The notes under the pieces were generated by a model. That model worked only from the letters and a program-made list of their open reading frames with translations. It was not told where the DNA came from and ran no database searches. Positions 1 through 6,742 of a DNA stretch of 10,958 nucleotides are shown here, piece after piece. Every line of letters begins with the position of its first letter. Position 1 is the first letter of the stretch. Source of the stretch: an uncultured Bacilli bacterium (GTDB taxonomy: Bacteria; Bacillota_I; Bacilli_A; RF39; UBA660); the NCBI GenBank assembly GCA_934140355.1, contig CAKPBH010000048.1:1-10958 (forward strand). Direction: 5' to 3'. Position numbers and translations under genes: made by a program.

Positions 1-1
1 C

Positions 2-55
2 AACAAAGTTAACAAAGAAAAACTAGGTTTTATAATACCTAGAGAGGATTTTTAA
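2..55 (+). CDS. C-terminal tail of an unidentified upstream gene (partial)
   Basis: One frame is open from the left edge and ends at a TAA, giving 17 residues that finish in GFIIPREDF. The composition looks protein-like and the other two + frames stop early. No family can be assigned from so short a tail. After the TAA the same frame stays open for 22 more codons, to a TAA at 122-124, which may mean chance or a nonsense mutation in a longer protein. The terminator at 193-224 would close this transcript. Confidence 0.35.
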   Translation, partial: NKVNKEKLGFIIPREDF

Positions 56-192
56 ATTAAAACTGTCAAACTCGGGAGATATTTAACTGCTAAACTTCAA
101 AGAATCCTAAAATTCTCTTTTTAATGTTTTTTTGGGAATATAAAAACTGTATGACAAGCCTAATTGAAAAAATTAACTTTGTCAACAATATC

Positions 193-224
193 AGATTGTG
201 ATTTTTGTCACAATCTTTTCTTTT
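193..224 (+). terminator. Rho-independent terminator before the suf operon
   Basis: A perfect 9-bp stem (AGATTGTGA at 193-201, TCACAATCT at 208-216) closes a 6-nt loop and is followed by a T-rich tract (TTTCTTTT). It separates upstream transcription from the suf promoter, whose -35 region overlaps the T tract. Confidence 0.85.
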
Positions 225-250
225 CAAAATATCCCTATCCGTGTTATAAT
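221..250 (+). promoter_or_regulatory. suf operon promoter (SigA type, extended -10)
   Basis: A consensus TATAAT lies at 245-250, preceded by TG one base upstream (extended -10). A weak -35 (TTTTCA, 221-226) sits 18 bp away. The predicted start near 257 gives a leader of about 20 nt before the sufC start at 278. I see no obvious operator for an iron-sulfur or iron regulator. Confidence 0.7.
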
Positions 251-277
251 AATTTTGACTTGAAAGAGGGAATGAAA

Positions 278-1039
278 ATGAAATTAGAAATTAAAGACTT
301 AACAGTAGAAGTAGAAAATAAAATCATCTTAAATCATTTTAATTTAGAAATAGAACCAGGTACCATTCATGCTGTAATGGGACCAAATGGAGTAGGAAAA
401 AGCACTTTGTCTAGAGTTATCATGGGAGATAACCACTATCAAGTTTTAAATGGTGATATTTTCTTTGAAGATGAATCCATTTTAAAATTACCTGTTGACG
501 AAAGAAGTAGAAAAGGAATCTTTTTAGCGATGCAGTCTCCAATGGAGATTGATGGTGTAACTAACCAAGATTTCTTAAGAACCGCCATTAGCCAAAAGAA
601 TCAAGAACGCATAGGATTATACCAATTCATTCAAGATTGTGAAAAAGCAACAGAAGAATTAAAGATGAACAAAGATTTAATTCATCGTAGCCTAAATGTC
701 GGCTTTAGTGGTGGAGAGAAAAAGAAAAACGAAGTTCTCCAAATTAAATTATTACATCCAAGTTTAATTATTCTAGATGAATTAGATAGTGGCTTAGATG
801 TTGACAGTCTTCGAATTGTTTGCCAGAACTTGCAAGATTATATGAAAGAAAATCCGGACACATCCATTTTAATCATTACCCATTACCGAATGATTCTAGA
901 TTACTTAAAACCAGATTACGTCCATATTATTGCAAACAAAAAAATTGTCAAAACAGGCGATTATCACTTAATTTCTGATGTAGAAAAAAACGGATATAGC
1001 AAATATTTAAAATTAGAAGAGGATAAAGAAAATGCCTAA
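278..1039 (+). CDS. sufC: SufC, Fe-S cluster assembly ATPase
   Basis: Cytoplasmic ABC-type ATPase of the SUF machinery. It binds SufB/SufD-type scaffold proteins, and ATP hydrolysis drives the remodelling needed for cluster assembly. The 253-residue product has a full motif set: Walker A GPNGVGKST (35-43), Q-loop Gln86, signature GFSGGEKKKNE (from 142), Walker B LIILDELDSGLD (163-174) and switch His202. The GGEKKKNE block is characteristic of SufC rather than of transporters. There are no membrane segments. I chose ATG 278 because AAGAGGG at 264-270 sits 7 nt upstream; ATG 272 is only 1 nt from it, and longer in-frame extensions run back through the promoter. It is the first gene of the operon, and its last 8 nt overlap sufD, which suggests translational coupling. 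Confidence 0.95.
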   Translation: MKLEIKDLTVEVENKIILNHFNLEIEPGTIHAVMGPNGVGKSTLSRVIMGDNHYQVLNGDIFFEDESILKLPVDERSRKGIFLAMQSPMEIDGVTNQDFLRTAISQKNQERIGLYQFIQDCEKATEELKMNKDLIHRSLNVGFSGGEKKKNEVLQIKLLHPSLIILDELDSGLDVDSLRIVCQNLQDYMKENPDTSILIITHYRMILDYLKPDYVHIIANKKIVKTGDYHLISDVEKNGYSKYLKLEEDKENA

Positions 1040-1796
1040 GATTATAATAAAAAACAACAATCTAGAAGACCAAGAAAATGACTTCTTTTCCATTAAAAAT
1101 AATACCATTATTCTAAAAAAATCAGAAGAATATGTAATTGAGTATATCGCTTGCCAAAAAATAGAATTAGAAATTAAAGTTGCTCCTAATGTTTTAGCTA
1201 AACTATTCATCATTAGCACAGATAACAACCTAGAAGTAAAAAATCATTATCTTTTAGATAAAAATAGTGAATTAATCTTGTTTAAATTCTACTATAATTA
1301 TTCCACCAAAGAAGTCACTACAGTTGACTTAAATGGAACTCAATCATTCTTTAGTTCCGGATTCTCTAGTATCAGTAGAGGAAATGAAGAATATCATATT
1401 ATCGTAAACCATAATGCAAAATCAGTAACGAGCAAAATCATAAATAAATGTATTGGCTTAGATAAATCTTCCATAATTCTAGATATCAATAGCAATCTAG
1501 AAAAAGGCAACATCGATTGTACAATGGACCAAACCAGTCGCATCTTAACACTAGGAGAAGTAAATGCAACCATTATTCCCAATATGTTTATTGATGAAAA
1601 CAGTGTAGAAGCAAAACATGGTTCAGTAATAGGAGGATTCCAAGAAGATGAAATTTTTTATCTGATGAGTAGAGGAATTCCCTATGAAGAAGCAAGAAAT
1701 TTATTGATAAAAGGATTTATTTTTTCCAATCTAGTAGTCGATATGGAAAAAAGAGCCCAAATATTATCAATCATTCAAAATATAAGAGGTGAATAA
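1032..1796 (+). CDS. sufD: SufD-like (SufB/SufD family) scaffold protein, short form
   Basis: Member of the SufB/SufD beta-helix family, which pairs with SufC to build and transfer Fe-S clusters. Only the C-terminal half is strongly recognisable: a DQTSRIL segment near 166-172, then KHGSVIGGF (195-203), DEIFYLMSRGI (206-216) and EEARNLLIKGF (219-229), the family's hallmark end. The conserved His196 corresponds by eye to the SufD histidine in this block. At 254 residues it is much shorter than Bacillus SufD or SufB (well over 400), so the N-terminal region is reduced. An SD (AGAAGAGG, 1015-1022) inside sufC precedes the ATG by 9 nt. Whether it behaves as SufD, SufB or a merged partner cannot be told from sequence alone; SufD is the positional guess. 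Confidence 0.82.
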   Translation: MPKIIIKNNNLEDQENDFFSIKNNTIILKKSEEYVIEYIACQKIELEIKVAPNVLAKLFIISTDNNLEVKNHYLLDKNSELILFKFYYNYSTKEVTTVDLNGTQSFFSSGFSSISRGNEEYHIIVNHNAKSVTSKIINKCIGLDKSSIILDINSNLEKGNIDCTMDQTSRILTLGEVNATIIPNMFIDENSVEAKHGSVIGGFQEDEIFYLMSRGIPYEEARNLLIKGFIFSNLVVDMEKRAQILSIIQNIRGE

Positions 1797-1797
1797 A

Positions 1798-2994
1798 ATG
1801 AATTGTGAAGATTTTCCCATGCTAAAACAAAATTTAATTTATTTTGACAATGGGGCTACAACCTTAAAACCAAAATGTGTAATAGAAGGAATTAACGAAT
1901 ACTATAGCAGTTATTCTGCCAATGCCCATCGAGGAGATTATTCAATAAGTCAAAAAGTAGATAGTATGTATGAAGGTGTTCGGGAAAAAATAAAGAACTT
2001 TATTCATGCCAAAGAAAGTAGCGAAATTGTTTTTACTAGTGGCACAACAGATGGACTTAATCGCATTGTCTTTGGCTATTTTAAAAATCATCTAAAAGAA
2101 AATGATGAAGTACTAATCACCGAAAGTGAACATGCCTCTAACGTTCTCCCTTGGTTTGTTTTAGAAAAAGAAATTGGCATCAAAGTAAAATATATTCCTT
2201 TAAATGAAAATCATGAAGTAACTATGGAAAATGTCAAAAGAAGTATTACTAAAAATACAAAAGTCATTTCCTTAGCTTATATCACAAACGTCATTGGCGA
2301 TATAAGACCAATGCGAGAAATTATTGATTATGCCCACCAAAAGAATATTCTTGTTGTAGGGGATGGGGCTCAAAGCATCAGCCACTTAAAAACCGACGTT
2401 ACCTTGGATGATATTGACTTCTTTGCCACTAGTGCCCATAAAATGTACGGCCCAACCGGAGTTGGATTCTTATATGGAAAATTTTTTCTGTTAAATGAAA
2501 TGGAACCCATAGCTTACGGTGGTGGAATGAATGCAATGTATCTTGAAAATGGTTACATGGAGTTACGAGAAGTTCCCACCAAATTTGAAGCCGGAACCCA
2601 AAATATTGCCGGTGTCATTGGAATGGGATGTGCTATTGATTATTTAGAGAAAATCGGAATCAACAAAATCATGCAACATGAGCATCACTTAAAAGAATAT
2701 TTAGTTAACAAGTTAAAACAATTAGATAACATTATCATCTACAATGAAACAACCCCAGGAAGTATTGTTACTTTTAATGTAAAAGATATTTTTAGTCAGG
2801 ATACAGCCGTTTATTTAGATAAACACAACATCTGCATCCGTAGTGGTAATCACTGTTCTAAAATCTTAAATCAAGTTTTTTCAGTAAGTAACACCTGCCG
2901 GATTAGTTTTGGAGTATATAATACTGAAAAAGAAATTGACTATTTGATAGAAGTGATAAAAAATATAGGAAATATTTGGCAAGAAATTTTATAA
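1798..2994 (+). CDS. sufS: SufS, cysteine desulfurase
   Basis: PLP-dependent class V aminotransferase-fold enzyme. It removes sulfur from L-cysteine as a persulfide, yielding alanine, and passes it to SufU. The 398-residue length is normal for the family. Visible residues are the N-terminal YFDNGATT (15-22), His112 in SEHASN, Asp189 in GDGAQS, the PLP lysine Lys215 in SAHKMYGPTG, the catalytic Cys353 in RSGNHCSK, and Arg368 in CRISFGVYN. I chose ATG 1798: the SD AGAGGTG (1785-1791) lies 6 nt upstream, while an in-frame GTG at 1789 sits inside that SD. It begins 1 nt after the sufD stop, so the two are almost certainly coupled. Pairing with an adjacent SufU indicates the Bacillota-type SufS that depends on a zinc SufU partner. 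Confidence 0.95.
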   Translation: MNCEDFPMLKQNLIYFDNGATTLKPKCVIEGINEYYSSYSANAHRGDYSISQKVDSMYEGVREKIKNFIHAKESSEIVFTSGTTDGLNRIVFGYFKNHLKENDEVLITESEHASNVLPWFVLEKEIGIKVKYIPLNENHEVTMENVKRSITKNTKVISLAYITNVIGDIRPMREIIDYAHQKNILVVGDGAQSISHLKTDVTLDDIDFFATSAHKMYGPTGVGFLYGKFFLLNEMEPIAYGGGMNAMYLENGYMELREVPTKFEAGTQNIAGVIGMGCAIDYLEKIGINKIMQHEHHLKEYLVNKLKQLDNIIIYNETTPGSIVTFNVKDIFSQDTAVYLDKHNICIRSGNHCSKILNQVFSVSNTCRISFGVYNTEKEIDYLIEVIKNIGNIWQEIL

Positions 2995-3015
2995 AAAAGG
3001 AAATCAGGTGTAAAA

Positions 3016-3456
3016 ATGGATAGAGAATTAAAAAGAAGTATTATTTTAGATAATTATCAAAATCCGTATCATCGCTTAAGACATGATAACGATAATAGTT
3101 ATTTAAAATTAAATAGTAGGAATGTAAGTTGTATTGATAATATTGATGTTTATCTTAAAATGAACAAAGATACCATCGAAGATATTAGTTTTGAAGGAGA
3201 AGCCTGCGTAATTAGTATTTCTACTACTTCCATTATGGCTTCGACATTAAAAGGAAAAACTATTGATGAAGCAATAAAAATTATTGAATCGTATGATAAA
3301 ATGATTGAAGAAGAACCATATGACGAAAAAATATTAGGAGAAGCCATCGTTTATGATGATATTGCCAAACAACCGTCAAGAAAAAAATGTGCAACGCTAA
3401 CTTGGAATGGAGTATATCAAAAATTAGTTTCTTTAAAAGAAAAAAATAATTCTTAG
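3016..3456 (+). CDS. sufU: SufU, zinc-dependent sulfurtransferase partner of SufS
   Basis: IscU-fold protein that, in Bacillus, accepts persulfide sulfur from SufS through a zinc site rather than acting as a classical scaffold. At 146 residues it matches the family. The zinc ligands are present: Cys39 and Asp41 (SCID), Cys64 (GEACVIS) and Cys125 (RKKCATL). The C-x-D spacing is kept although the usual Gly is Ile. The SD CAGGTG (3005-3010) is 5 nt before the ATG, and the gap from sufS is 21 nt. It is the last recognisable suf gene. I see no strong terminator directly after it, so transcripts may run to the terminator at 3675-3697. sufB, which commonly follows in Bacillota, is not here. Confidence 0.93.
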   Translation: MDRELKRSIILDNYQNPYHRLRHDNDNSYLKLNSRNVSCIDNIDVYLKMNKDTIEDISFEGEACVISISTTSIMASTLKGKTIDEAIKIIESYDKMIEEEPYDEKILGEAIVYDDIAKQPSRKKCATLTWNGVYQKLVSLKEKNNS

Positions 3457-3570
3457 AGTTATCTTAGGGTAAAACTAAAAAAACATTATATCAAAAAGAA
3501 AAAGCAATAAAAGTTAACAAATAATACAAAAAAAGTAAAAGTAATACAAAAAATAAAATTAAAAAATGAC

Positions 3571-3599
3571 TTGCTTTTTTTTCTATTTTATATTATGAT
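3571..3599 (+). promoter_or_regulatory. Strong SigA-type promoter of a small RNA
   Basis: TTGCTT (3571-3576) and TATGAT (3594-3599) are separated by exactly 17 bp. The predicted start is G3606, the first base of a run of hairpins that ends in a terminator. No SD or open frame follows, so the promoter appears to serve a non-coding RNA. Confidence 0.7.
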
Positions 3600-3605
3600 G
3601 ATAAT

Positions 3606-3700
3606 GGCATAAGAAATTATGCTCACTCCATACGAAATAAAATGTAGGAGTGTATTCAACCAAAACCCCCTGAAGAGCCCATTTTGGGCTCATTTTTGTT
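3606..3700 (+). ncRNA. Candidate small regulatory RNA, about 95 nt
   Basis: The transcript unit is defined by a spaced promoter and a terminator, and consists almost entirely of structure. Hairpin 1 is GCATAA-GAAA-TTATGC (3607-3622), a perfect stem with a GNRA-type tetraloop. Hairpin 2 pairs 3624-3633 with 3644-3652 (CACTCC with GGAGTG, extended by TAC/GTA past one bulged A). A single-stranded linker with AACCAAAACCCCC follows (3655-3670), then the terminator hairpin. No + strand open frame is plausible. It lacks the SRP, 6S, tmRNA and RNase P signatures that I know. The C-rich linker resembles Bacillota sRNAs such as RsaE and FsrA, which pair with G-rich SD sites; that function is inference. 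Other possibilities are a type I antitoxin RNA or an RNA belonging to the neighbouring mobile element. Confidence 0.6.
3675..3697 (+). terminator. Terminator of the small RNA
   Basis: The stem GAGCCC (3675-3680) pairs with GGGCTC (3686-3691) around ATTTT and is followed by ATTTTTG and further T-rich sequence. The T tract is only on the + side, so it acts in the + direction. It may also stop read-through from sufU. Confidence 0.85.
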
Positions 3701-3737
3701 TGTTTTAAAAGGGTTCTAGTTTAATTTTTTTTATTTC

Positions 3738-3789
3738 AACCACCATTCAACTACCCAAAATGATATTTTTCTAAAAGTTTAAGGTGGTT
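3738..3789. repeat. 7-bp inverted repeat beside the recombinase remnant
   Basis: AACCACC (3738-3744) and GGTGGTT (3783-3789) flank 38 nt of AT-rich DNA just beyond the 3' end of the recombinase remnant. No T tract follows on either strand, so it is not a standard terminator. It could be a leftover recombinase binding site, or chance. Confidence 0.3.
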
Positions 3790-3798
3790 TAATTTAGT

Positions 3799-4257
3799 TT
3801 AAGTTAAATTATTTATGGTATTTACAATATCATTTAATTTATTTTTATACATATGTGAATAGGTGTTTAATGTTTCATCAATTTTAGTATGACCTAGATA
3901 TTTTGCTACTATTGTAATATTTACTCCATTATTTATTAAAAGTGATGCACAACTATGTCTAAAGTCGTGTATTCTTATTTGTTTAAGGCCTGCTTTTTTA
4001 CATGGTGAATTTTTATGACATCTAACTTTTAAATTAGTAATAGGATCATCTTTACCAAATAGAAACCATTTAGTATTAAAACCATATACTTTTTTATCAC
4101 TTTCTAAGAGCGTTTTAAGGTCATTTAAGAGTATATCTGGTATTGGTATAGTTCTTATACTTGATTTAGTTTTTGGCGTGAGAGTGAAATAAAGTTTTTT
4201 CTTTTTTGAGATTAAAATACTTTGATATAACCTAATTGCTGATCTGTTTTTGCTTTC
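3799..4257 (-). pseudogene. Tyrosine recombinase (phage/ICE-type integrase), C-terminal remnant
   Basis: On the minus strand a frame open from 4257 to a TAA at 3799-3801 encodes 152 residues with the integrase catalytic C-terminus. It shows TPKTKSSIRTIPIP (the beta-strand lysine region), RIHDFRHSCASLL (the H-x-x-R pair), VAKYLGHTKIDETL (second His) and the nucleophile Tyr in NTYSHMY. The first catalytic Arg and everything before it are missing, and a stop at 4258-4260 closes the frame upstream with no start codon. Intact enzymes of this kind are usually well over 300 residues, so this piece should be inactive. It marks a former prophage, integrative element or transposon between the suf operon and topA. 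No other gene of such an element survives here. Confidence 0.85.
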
Positions 4258-4530
4258 TTAAAATTAAGTAAATTATACATTTATTTAACTGCTTTTCTAT
4301 ACTAAAGTTGTTTCAGTCAGTCAAGAAAATGAATTTTGCAGATAAACTCTTATAAACAAAAAGTAAATTTGATATTTTGAAAGTATATCTATTAATTGAA
4401 ATATAAAATTTTTGATGTCCTTCGATTTTTTTTGTTACTTTTGAACTCTTTTTTTACGAAAATAATATTTAATTTCTTATTTTATCTAATTGAACTGTAA
4501 TCTAAAGTTACAATTCCTCATTTTATACAC
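4258..4530 (-). other. Gene-free AT-rich stretch, possibly decayed recombinase N-terminus
   Basis: There is no intact gene on either strand. On the minus strand 4453-4316 is open for 46 codons (starting KKSSKVTKKIEG, with KFYISINRYTF), ends at a TGA (4313-4315), and the same frame stays open to 4235. Basic N-terminal segments of this kind are common in integrases, so this may be the eroded start of the same gene, joined to the C-terminal piece by a stop, a frameshift and a central deletion. The resemblance is weak and could be chance. Confidence 0.3.
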
Positions 4531-4559
4531 TTGACAAAACATTTTAATTTTAGTATATA
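4531..4559 (+). promoter_or_regulatory. topA promoter (SigA type)
   Basis: A perfect TTGACA (4531-4536) and TATATA (4554-4559) are 17 bp apart. The predicted start near 4566 leaves a leader of about 20 nt before the TTG start codon. Confidence 0.8.
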
Positions 4560-4586
4560 TATGTAACAGAAAGGATGGGTTTTAAT

Positions 4587-6620
4587 TTGAGTAAAAAATT
4601 AGTAATTGTGGAATCACCTAGTAAAAGTAAAACAATTGAAAAGTATTTAGGAAATGAATATAAAGTAGTATCTTCACTTGGACATATTCGCGATTTATCC
4701 ACATCAGGAAAATTTGGCTTTGGTGTTGATTTGGATAATCATTTTAAACCAGATTATAAATTAATTAAAGGAAAGAAAAAATTAGTGACAGAATTAAAAA
4801 AACAAGTAAAATCCTCTGATTTTGTTTATCTAGCAACTGATCCTGACCGTGAAGGTGAAGCTATTTCCTGGCATTTATATGATGTACTCGGACTAAAGGA
4901 TGAAGATTATGAAAGAATTGTATTTAATGAAATTACCAAAGATGTTATTTTAAATTCATTTTCAAAATCTAGAAAAATTGATGATAATTTAGTAAAGTCT
5001 CAAGAAACAAGACGTATTTTAGACAGAATTATTGGTTTCCGTTTAAGTAAATTGATGCAATCTAAAACTGAGGGAAAATCTGCTGGTAGAGTTCAAAGTG
5101 TAGCTTTAAAGTTAATTGTAGATAAAGAGCGAGAAATTAATGCGTTTAATATTGAGAAATATTATGAAATAGATGCTTATTTTGATTCCTTTTCTGCCAA
5201 ATTAGACAGTTATAAAAATAAAAAAGTAGAAATTAAAGAAGAAACATTTGCACAGAAAATTTTATCTGAGTTAGATCAAAATTTCGTAATAGAAAGTATT
5301 GAAAAAAAAGAAAAAGAGAAAAAAAGTAAATTTCCATTTACTACCTCAACGCTTCAACAAGAAGCATCAAATAAATTAAATTTCACCTCAAAAAAGACAA
5401 TGTCTATCGCACAAAGATTATATGAAGGAATAAGTTTAAAAGATGAGACTGTGGGACTTATTACCTATATGAGGACAGATTCAGTTCGAATGAGTGATGA
5501 ATTTGTAAAAAATACATATGGATATATTAAAAATACATATGGTGATAATTACATAGGATATGTGAAGAAAAGTAATAAAACTGAGAATGTTCAAGATGCT
5601 CATGAGGCAATTAGACCAACAAGTATTCTTAGAAAACCAGAAAATATCAAAGAATATCTATCTATGGATGAATATAAATTATATCATTTAATTTATTATA
5701 GAGCTTTAGCTTCTTTAATGAAAAATGCTAAAGTAGAAGCAACCAGCATAATACTTTATAATAATGATTATCGTTTTAAAACAACGGGACAGGTATTGAT
5801 TTTTGATGGTTATCTGAAAGCCTATTCATGTTATGAAGAAACCACTGACAAAATGCTACCAATTTTAATTGAAAAAAATAAAATCTTATCCAATAGCATA
5901 GAAATATCAGAACATGAAACTAAACCACCATCAAGATATACGGAAAGTAAATTAATTAAGGAAATGGAAGAACTGGGAATAGGTAGACCATCAACTTACG
6001 CAAAAACAATCGATACATTAAAAGAAAGAGCTTACGTTACTATTTCCGAAAAAAAATTTATTCCAACTGAAATTGGTATCGAAATAACAGACAAACTACA
6101 AGAATTTTTCAAAGATATTATTAACGTAAAGTACACAAAAGAAATGGAGGACGATCTAGACAAAATTGCAGATGGTAAATTAATTTGGTATAAATTACTT
6201 GATCGATTCTACAATGATTTTGAACCAAAAGTTGAAGTAGCGTTTAAAGAAATGGAAAAAAAGCCCCCTCTAGAAACAGGGGAGATGTGTCCAAATTGTG
6301 GAAATCCTCTAGTAATAAAGCAAAGCAAGTATGGTAAGTTTATTGCTTGCTCAAATTATCCAGAATGCAAATACATAAAAAATAACGAGAAAAAAAGTGA
6401 AGAAAAGATCATTATGAAATGTCCTCATTGTGATGGAATGATTGTAGAAAAAACTACAAAAAGAGGAAAGATATTTTATGGCTGTAATAATTATCCAAAG
6501 TGTAAAACAGCTTCTTGGGACAAACCCACTGGAGAGTTGTGTCCAAAATGTCAAGAATTACTCGTAGAAAAAAAAGATCAAATTAAATGTTTAAATTGTG
6601 ATTATTCAAAAGAGTGTTAG
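4587..6620 (+). CDS. topA: DNA topoisomerase I (type IA)
   Basis: It relaxes negative supercoils by cutting one strand through a 5'-phosphotyrosine. The 677-residue length is typical of Bacillota TopA. The TOPRIM domain is N-terminal (LVIVESPSKSKTIEKYLG, Glu9; DPDREGE at 85-91 holds the metal-binding acids). The type IA core carries the active Tyr294 in ITYMRTDS, with GIGRPSTYA (464-472) further on. Three C-terminal zinc ribbons follow: Cys568/571/588/594, Cys612/615/633/639 and Cys652/655/668/671. I chose TTG 4587 because the product then starts MSKKLVIVES, as is usual for TopA. The upstream ATG 4575 overlaps the SD (AAAGGATGGG, 4570-4579). An imperfect seven-codon repeat (KNTYGYI, KNTYGDN) reflects a 14-bp direct repeat at 5508-5521 and 5529-5542. 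The gene looks monocistronic. Confidence 0.96.
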   Translation: MSKKLVIVESPSKSKTIEKYLGNEYKVVSSLGHIRDLSTSGKFGFGVDLDNHFKPDYKLIKGKKKLVTELKKQVKSSDFVYLATDPDREGEAISWHLYDVLGLKDEDYERIVFNEITKDVILNSFSKSRKIDDNLVKSQETRRILDRIIGFRLSKLMQSKTEGKSAGRVQSVALKLIVDKEREINAFNIEKYYEIDAYFDSFSAKLDSYKNKKVEIKEETFAQKILSELDQNFVIESIEKKEKEKKSKFPFTTSTLQQEASNKLNFTSKKTMSIAQRLYEGISLKDETVGLITYMRTDSVRMSDEFVKNTYGYIKNTYGDNYIGYVKKSNKTENVQDAHEAIRPTSILRKPENIKEYLSMDEYKLYHLIYYRALASLMKNAKVEATSIILYNNDYRFKTTGQVLIFDGYLKAYSCYEETTDKMLPILIEKNKILSNSIEISEHETKPPSRYTESKLIKEMEELGIGRPSTYAKTIDTLKERAYVTISEKKFIPTEIGIEITDKLQEFFKDIINVKYTKEMEDDLDKIADGKLIWYKLLDRFYNDFEPKVEVAFKEMEKKPPLETGEMCPNCGNPLVIKQSKYGKFIACSNYPECKYIKNNEKKSEEKIIMKCPHCDGMIVEKTTKRGKIFYGCNNYPKCKTASWDKPTGELCPKCQELLVEKKDQIKCLNCDYSKEC

Positions 6621-6634
6621 CTATTTAAAAAAAG

Positions 6635-6661
6635 TTAATATTCTTTTTTTTGAAATATTAA
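6635..6661. terminator. Weak AT-only hairpin after topA
   Basis: TTAATATT (6635-6642) pairs with AATATTAA (6654-6661) around a T-rich loop. A good T run follows the stem only on the minus strand. It may be a poor terminator for topA; the pure A-T stem makes this uncertain. Confidence 0.3.
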
Positions 6662-6682
6662 TGATATTAAAAAAATCCTAAA

Positions 6683-6711
6683 TTGATAAAAAGATAGTTC
6701 TAAAATAAATT
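6683..6711 (+). promoter_or_regulatory. Possible promoter of the sigma factor gene
   Basis: TTGATA (6683-6688) and TAAATT (6706-6711) have a 17-bp spacer, but the -10 is poor. In Bacillus, sigK is driven by SigE; I see no clear SigE-type element, so control here is open. Confidence 0.3.
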
Positions 6712-6742
6712 CTCTATTTATATAAATTATTAGAGGTGTATG

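Noticed and set aside
23..42. CTAGGT/ACCTAG inverted repeat near the left edge as a terminator
   Set aside because: It lies within the open frame of the partial upstream gene and is not followed directly by a T tract; the real terminator is at 193-224.
164..277. Upstream in-frame extension of sufC from ATG 164
   Set aside because: It would translate through the terminator hairpin and the suf promoter; the SD places the start at 278.
1013..1228. Minus-strand frame rich in Phe, Ile and Leu opposite sufD
   Set aside because: It is a shadow of A-rich coding sequence on the other strand. The same holds for minus frames at 1394-1582, 3150-3347, 6351-6554 and 8313-8561.
3583..3693. A 36-codon minus-strand frame running antisense through the small RNA
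   Set aside because: It lies wholly within the hairpins and promoter of the + strand RNA, lacks a clear SD, and starts inside the terminator stem; its openness is explained by the structured sequence.
3606..3700. Small RNA as SRP RNA, 6S RNA, tmRNA or tracrRNA
   Set aside because: The SRP GGAA/AGCAGC region, the 6S long open-bubble rod and the tmRNA tRNA-like ends are absent; no cas genes or CRISPR repeats are in the window.
4313..4315. TGA read as Trp (Mollicutes code), suggested by the TGA between recombinase fragments and by no gene here ending in TGA
   Set aside because: All Trp codons in the intact genes are TGG and their lengths match their families under the standard code; a reassigned TGA would dominate in DNA this AT-rich.
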